Of a DNA stretch of 9,066 nt, positions 5,835 to 9,066 are shown in pieces. The notes beneath the pieces were generated by a model. It searched no databases, had not been told where the DNA came from, and saw only the letters and a list, made by a program, of their open reading frames with translations. The position numbers and the translations under genes were made by a program. Every line of letters begins with the position of its first letter. The first letter of the stretch is position 1. This DNA is from Hydrogenophaga sp. GTDB lineage: Bacteria; Pseudomonadota; Gammaproteobacteria; Burkholderiales; Burkholderiaceae_C. Location: NCBI GenBank assembly GCA_030684755.1, contig JAUXXN010000160.1, positions 1-9,066 on the forward strand, written 5' to 3'.

Positions 5835-7805
5835 TCATTTGTTGCTAACGAAAGCGGCTCTCTCAAACTGCATTTGCCAACGATGAGTACCTGGTACGAG
5901 TTGACCCAGAGATACGGCCACACGCCACGGGTCCAGAGCTACTGTAGAAATGGCTCCTGCCTGAGACCCGAGTGGAATCATTTTGAGTGCATCATTCGCA
6001 TAAGGCAGATTGATAGTAACCGAGGGCGACAAAGACAGGGGAGCAGTTCCCGTTACAGTGACCGATAAACGGAGCGCACCGTCAACTGCATCCATCTGAA
6101 CGCTGACGCGATTTCGCTCAAGCCACCAACGGGCTACCGCACCGTTCGGGGCCACCCACAAGCGCTTAGCGTGGGTTTTCATTTGGCCGAAAATAGCGTC
6201 TTGCTGCTCATCTGTAAGCAGCGTCTGATTGGGAAAACGCACAAACTGCAGCCCCCCCATAGGCAACGCTGACTCAAATTCAGCCAAGTATTTTACGAGG
6301 CCTTCATCAGGATCGCCTTCCGCCATGAGATCTTCAGGGCCACTCTGTGTTCGAGGCAACATCACCAATGGTGGTAATGTGCTTGAAACGCTTGGTGTGC
6401 GGGGTATCAGCCCTGGCAAACGACCGTCTGTCTCGTGCATTAAAGCAACGTAATATGTGAATCCGAGTTGATTCAACAATCCTTGGGTAGTTTTATCCTG
6501 TGATTGCAAAGGCACATTGATACCCAATGTGGTTCCTGTTGACAAGCCAGCTTGGCTAAATTCTTGCTGCATAAGAGTGAGTCGTTCTGCTTGCTTGTCA
6601 GATGGCTGTCCATCAAAGCCTTCATAGCGATCAGCCATATAGCCAAGCTCATGTCCTTTTTCCTGCATTTTTTTAAGTGCGGGGGCAGATTTCTCCGCAT
6701 TGATAGACAAAGGGTAAATAGTAAATCTACCCCCTAACTCTTCGACTCTTTCAGCAAATAAAAGGTCAAGTTCATCAACCACATCTGGCGCGTCAACAGC
6801 TATTGACAATGCACCGCTGTAGGGGTGCGGCCATGCAGCCAGGCGTGCATCAGGTTGGCGAAATAACCATGTGAGCGCGTTGTGCGCAATAGCTTCCATG
6901 GCTTTGGGATCAGCTGAGCGCCACAAACGCTCTGGGTAGCCCAATGCCACCGTGCGAGACAAGACACCTGTGGACTGCCGATGCTCTCCAAAAACAAGCA
7001 TGGTGTTCACCTTTTCACCGACAGACAGACGAGACCAGTCCATGATCTGCGCTGCAGCTTGTTGCCCCTGAAGTCGCAAGGGGTATATCCCTTTAAGGCG
7101 TTCAATCCAGATTCGCTGCCCAGCCAATAAACTGTGAAGTACCGGACTGTCACCGTAAACCATCATGAAGTTTGCGTCTTCTTCGGCTTGTGTGTCGCCC
7201 ACAACTTCGGCATTGAGTCCCGTTTTCATAAAAGAAAACCCTTGCCATTCGCCGCGCTCATTGCGCACGCCTGTGAGCCAAGTGCTCAGCACACTTCCAC
7301 CCTGCCCTCGAAATTTCAAAATAGCCTGCTTTTCACGCTCAGACAGCATCACCAAAGAAGGTAGAACCAATACACCAGGGGCGCTGGTTTCTAACATTTC
7401 AGGGCTGTTGATGGCTTTGAATGGGATCTGGTATTTGCGTAAAAACGTTTCCCATACCTTGCTATTTATTCCGGAATCCAGCTCTGTACCTTCAGAAAAA
7501 GCTTTGAAGCTGGGCGACGTATAAAGCCAAACGGTGGGACTCAATGCTTGAGCACGACCCATGGTGCTGTCTTTGGCCGCGTCGCTCAGGTGGTTGTCGT
7601 ATACCACCGGTAACTTGTCTTTTTTTTCCAGATTCTGGAAGAGTCCCTGAGGGATGAACACGGCCTCACTCACGGCCTTGGTGAGCGTGCCATCCTGTGT
7701 TTCTGCATTCGACTGGACTTTTCGGGCTCCGTCCGCAGCGCAGCCCTGCAACACCAGAGCACAACACAAGGCAAAACTCAGGGTCCAGCCAGTTCGATGG
7801 TTCAT
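5835..7805 (-). CDS. Lipoprotein with amidotransferase-like and degenerate NodB/CE4-like domains
   Basis: A 656-residue protein with a lipoprotein signal ending LQGC (C22 is the lipidated cysteine). The next residue is alanine rather than aspartate, which favours the outer membrane. Residues about 90-315 look like a Rossmann-type glutamine amidotransferase or beta-galactosidase-trimerisation fold (GVLVLPSLVMLSEREK at 144-159, then FRGQGGSVLSTWLTG). Residues about 326-480 resemble the NodB/CE4 polysaccharide deacetylase fold. AVDAPD (336-341) stands where TFDD normally is, and GHELGYMADRY (384-394) where GHExGxHTxxH is expected. The two metal-binding histidines would then be M390 and Y394, so deacetylase activity is doubtful and polymer binding is an alternative. 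The tail (about 555-650) looks like a beta-sandwich. No Shine-Dalgarno sequence lies close to the ATG at 7805 (the nearest GGAG is 18 bases away), but the next ATG would remove the lipobox. It leads the AlgF and AlgX/AlgJ-type genes. Domain calls are by eye. Confidence 0.75.
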   Translation of the reverse strand: MNHRTGWTLSFALCCALVLQGCAADGARKVQSNAETQDGTLTKAVSEAVFIPQGLFQNLEKKDKLPVVYDNHLSDAAKDSTMGRAQALSPTVWLYTSPSFKAFSEGTELDSGINSKVWETFLRKYQIPFKAINSPEMLETSAPGVLVLPSLVMLSEREKQAILKFRGQGGSVLSTWLTGVRNERGEWQGFSFMKTGLNAEVVGDTQAEEDANFMMVYGDSPVLHSLLAGQRIWIERLKGIYPLRLQGQQAAAQIMDWSRLSVGEKVNTMLVFGEHRQSTGVLSRTVALGYPERLWRSADPKAMEAIAHNALTWLFRQPDARLAAWPHPYSGALSIAVDAPDVVDELDLLFAERVEELGGRFTIYPLSINAEKSAPALKKMQEKGHELGYMADRYEGFDGQPSDKQAERLTLMQQEFSQAGLSTGTTLGINVPLQSQDKTTQGLLNQLGFTYYVALMHETDGRLPGLIPRTPSVSSTLPPLVMLPRTQSGPEDLMAEGDPDEGLVKYLAEFESALPMGGLQFVRFPNQTLLTDEQQDAIFGQMKTHAKRLWVAPNGAVARWWLERNRVSVQMDAVDGALRLSVTVTGTAPLSLSPSVTINLPYANDALKMIPLGSQAGAISTVALDPWRVAVSLGQLVPGTHRWQMQFERAAFVSNK

Positions 7806-7827
7806 AGCGTTATGACTGGATCACTCC

Positions 7828-7841
7828 AACAAAAATTTGTT
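7828..7841. repeat. Short AT-rich inverted repeat upstream of the lipoprotein gene
   Basis: AACAAA and TTTGTT are separated by two bases, about 23 bases upstream of the lipoprotein start. It could be an operator half-site pair or a weak 5' leader hairpin; such a short AT-rich symmetry could also be chance. Confidence 0.3.
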
Positions 7842-7879
7842 CAATCATTCACGCACTTTAGCAGGGCACAAGCAGTGCG

Positions 7880-7894
7880 GAAACTAGGGGTTTC
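7880..7894. repeat. Inverted repeat GAAAC-N5-GTTTC
   Basis: A perfect 5-base inverted repeat with a 5-base spacer, about 75-90 bases upstream of the lipoprotein start. It overlaps the stop codon of the upstream gene remnant. A regulator site is possible from its position before the operon, but nothing else supports this. Confidence 0.25.
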
Positions 7895-8021
7895 AACCAT
7901 AAGCAAACCAGGGTGCGGCCACAGTTGAGTGTATGGGTGCCGGATTGCCGTTGAGATCAACTGTAACAAACAACCGGTTAAAAAAGCCCGAACCGCCGAC
8001 GGACCGGGTTTTCAGTTCATA
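7893..8021 (-). pseudogene. 3' remnant of an unrecognised gene cut off by the insertion sequence
   Basis: Read on the minus strand, the bases directly left of the IS end give an open frame of 42 codons ending in TGA at 7893-7895. It reads like real protein, including SVGGSGFFNRLFVTVDLNGN and later HSTVAAPWFAYG, with alternating hydrophobic residues typical of beta strands and codon use like the neighbouring genes. It has no start codon of its own and stops making sense once it enters the IS at about 8022. I therefore read it as the C-terminus of a gene whose 5' part was separated by the insertion or lost. Its stop is 87 bases before the lipoprotein start and it has the same orientation, so it may have been an upstream member of the same locus. 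I do not recognise the family. The main alternative is a chance open frame. Confidence 0.5.
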
Positions 8022-8043
8022 CAGGCTTTGTTGCACAAAGCTG
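8022..8043 (+). repeat. Candidate left terminal inverted repeat of the IS5-family element
   Basis: The stretch contains GGCTTTGTTGCACAAAGC, like the ends of many IS5-family elements. GCTTTGT (8025-8031) and ACAAAGC (8035-8041) are also mutual inverted repeats with a 3-base loop. It lies about 27 bases before the transposase start, the usual distance. The exact outer base and target duplication cannot be fixed. Confidence 0.6.
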
Positions 8044-8069
8044 ACTCCCCTGGCTGGTAGGCTCGGGAG

Positions 8070-8984
8070 ATGACCGAACCCAAGAGCGCCAAGGCTCGCT
8101 ACAAGACCACCAACTGGGCCGCGTACAACGCCGCGCTCAAAGCCCGAGGGGCGCTGACGATCTGGCTGGACAAAGACATGCAGTGGTACGCCCCGGCCAG
8201 TGGCAAGCGAGGACGCCAGCGGATCTTCTCTGAGGCAGCCATCCAGTTCTGCCTGAGCACCAAGTGCCTGTTCAACCTAGCGCTGCGTCAAGGCCTGGGC
8301 CTGGTTGAGAGCCTGTTGCGCCTGGCGAATCTGGATTTGAGTGTGCCCGACTTCAGCACGGTGAGCCGGCGCCAGAAGACGCTGCGAGTGCAACTACCCT
8401 ATCGGGCCAGCACCACCGCGCTGGACTTGCTGGTGGACAGTACCGGGATCAAGTTCGTGGGCGAGGGTGAATGGAAGCGCAAGAAACACGGGGCCTAATA
8501 CCGGCTGGAGTGGCGCAAGGTGCACCTGGGCATTGACGCCCACACGCTGGAAATTCGGGCCATTGAGGTCACAGACAAAAGTGTGGGCGACGCGCCGATG
8601 CTGCCCGAGCTGCTGGCTCAGATACCACCCGATGAAGCGCTGGCCAGCGTCAGCGCAGACGGTGCCTACGACACCCGGGCGTGACATGCGGCGATTGCCC
8701 AGAGGGACACACAGGCGGTGATTCCTCCGCGCAAGAACGGTAAGCCTTGGAAGGCGACCTTCATGGGGGCGAGTGTGCGCAACGAGGCGCTCAAAGCTTG
8801 TAGCCGACTGGGGTGGGCCATATGGAAGAAGTGGAGTGACTATTACCGCAGAAGCCTGGTGGAAACCAAGATGCACTGCTTCAAGCGCCTGGGCGAGCGG
8901 GTCATGGCACGCACGTTCGAGCGGCAGGTGGCGGAGTTGCATGTGCGGGTCACCGAGTGGCATCGCTCCTGCAACGCTGGATGA
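8070..8984 (+). pseudogene. IS5-family DDE transposase, inactivated by two in-frame stops
   Basis: A single frame of 305 codons from the ATG at 8070 to TGA at 8982-8984, interrupted by TAA at 8496-8498 (codon 143) and TGA at 8682-8684 (codon 205). The sequence continues in the same frame after each stop, so these are nonsense mutations rather than frameshifts. The N-terminus (YKTTNWAAYNAALKARG, 11-27) is typical of IS5-family transposases. The catalytic positions survive as D123 in LVDSTGIKF, D197 in SADGAYDTR, and E265 in RSLVETKMHCFKR. The second stop falls where the family usually has a cysteine codon (YDTRxCH), so a TGC to TGA change is likely. The last residues after HVRV diverge from the family, so the C-terminus may also be damaged. 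No full-length protein can be made without readthrough. Confidence 0.9.
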
Positions 8985-8997
8985 TGGGGACACACCA

Positions 8998-9019
8998 TAG
9001 CGCTGTGCAGCCGGGGCAG
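8998..9019 (-). repeat. Possible eroded right terminal inverted repeat of the IS
   Basis: Read on the minus strand, this stretch matches the left end at 13 of 22 positions without gaps, including an unbroken TGCACA core. It begins 14 bases after the transposase stop, where a right end is expected. The match is weak, so the true end may lie elsewhere or be lost. The remaining bases, 9020-9066, hold nothing I can assign. Confidence 0.35.
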
Positions 9020-9066
9020 GTGACTTTTACCTTGACGAATATGTATTTCGTTGTAATCGTCGAAGT

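Larger units (their letters stand above)
8022..9019 (+). mobile_element. Degenerate IS5-family insertion sequence
   Basis: About 1 kb with one transposase frame filling it, a recognisable left end (8022-8043) and a weak right end (8998-9019). It is visibly more GC-rich than the acetylation genes, suggesting it arrived from a higher-GC replicon. Both the inactivated transposase and the eroded right end show it is immobile on its own. It stands upstream of the minus-strand operon, next to the gene remnant at 7893-8021. The right boundary is uncertain. Confidence 0.65.

Noticed and set aside
7812..7928. Short plus-strand frame beginning with ATG before the IS
   Set aside because: It has no ribosome binding site and no recognisable features, and it overlaps the operon leader and gene remnant on the other strand.
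7980..8012. Terminator-like hairpin (A run, CCCG and CCG arms, CGG and CGGG arms, T run)
   Set aside because: The arms are short and broken by an internal loop, and the stretch lies inside the open frame read as the gene remnant, so I did not call a terminator. If that remnant is wrong, the hairpin deserves another look.
8394..8993. Minus-strand open frame of 199 codons across the IS
   Set aside because: It is antisense to the transposase, whose conserved DDE residues show the coding strand is plus. A long antisense frame is common in GC-rich sequence.
1..9066. tRNA, rRNA, CRISPR array or riboswitch
   Set aside because: No regularly spaced direct repeats, cloverleaf-like stretches or conserved RNA motifs were seen in reading both strands.

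Overview
The window looks like a betaproteobacterial chromosome. A Comamonadaceae-type host is my inference from codon and base composition and from the IS5-type transposase remnant; no marker gene fixes the taxon. Most of it is a polysaccharide O-acetylation locus related to the alginate algI-algJ-algF genes and the acetylated-cellulose wssF-wssI genes. No polymerase or glycosyltransferase lies inside the window, so the polymer that is modified cannot be read from the sequence.

Layout on the minus strand, upstream to downstream (right to left). An IS5-family element (about 8022-9019) is dead because its transposase frame carries two in-frame stops. It abuts a 42-codon 3' remnant of an unrecognised gene (7893-8021). 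Next comes a tightly spaced set: a 656-residue lipoprotein with a NodB/CE4-like domain whose metal-binding histidines look lost (5835-7805), an AlgF-like periplasmic protein (5115-5819), and two paralogous AlgX/AlgJ-type SGNH proteins (4090-5085 and 3002-4024). A hairpin at 2929-2963 follows the last of these.

A single plus-strand gene (2146-2895), encoding a small exported SGNH/GDSL-like protein with an atypical catalytic block, splits the locus. Beyond it, again on the minus strand, lie an AlgI-type MBOAT membrane acyltransferase (608-2002) and, 9 bases after its stop, a third AlgX/AlgJ-type protein with an N-terminal membrane anchor. That last gene runs off the left edge (1-598).

From the known families, the MBOAT protein should pass acetyl groups across the inner membrane. 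The AlgX/AlgJ-type proteins should transfer them to the polymer in the periplasm, with the AlgF-like protein as a partner. The lipoprotein may bind the product, or once have deacetylated it, at the outer membrane. The unusual points are three AlgX/AlgJ paralogs in one locus, the inverted SGNH gene in the middle, the degenerate deacetylase-like lipoprotein, and an insertion that appears to have removed most of the gene upstream of the operon.
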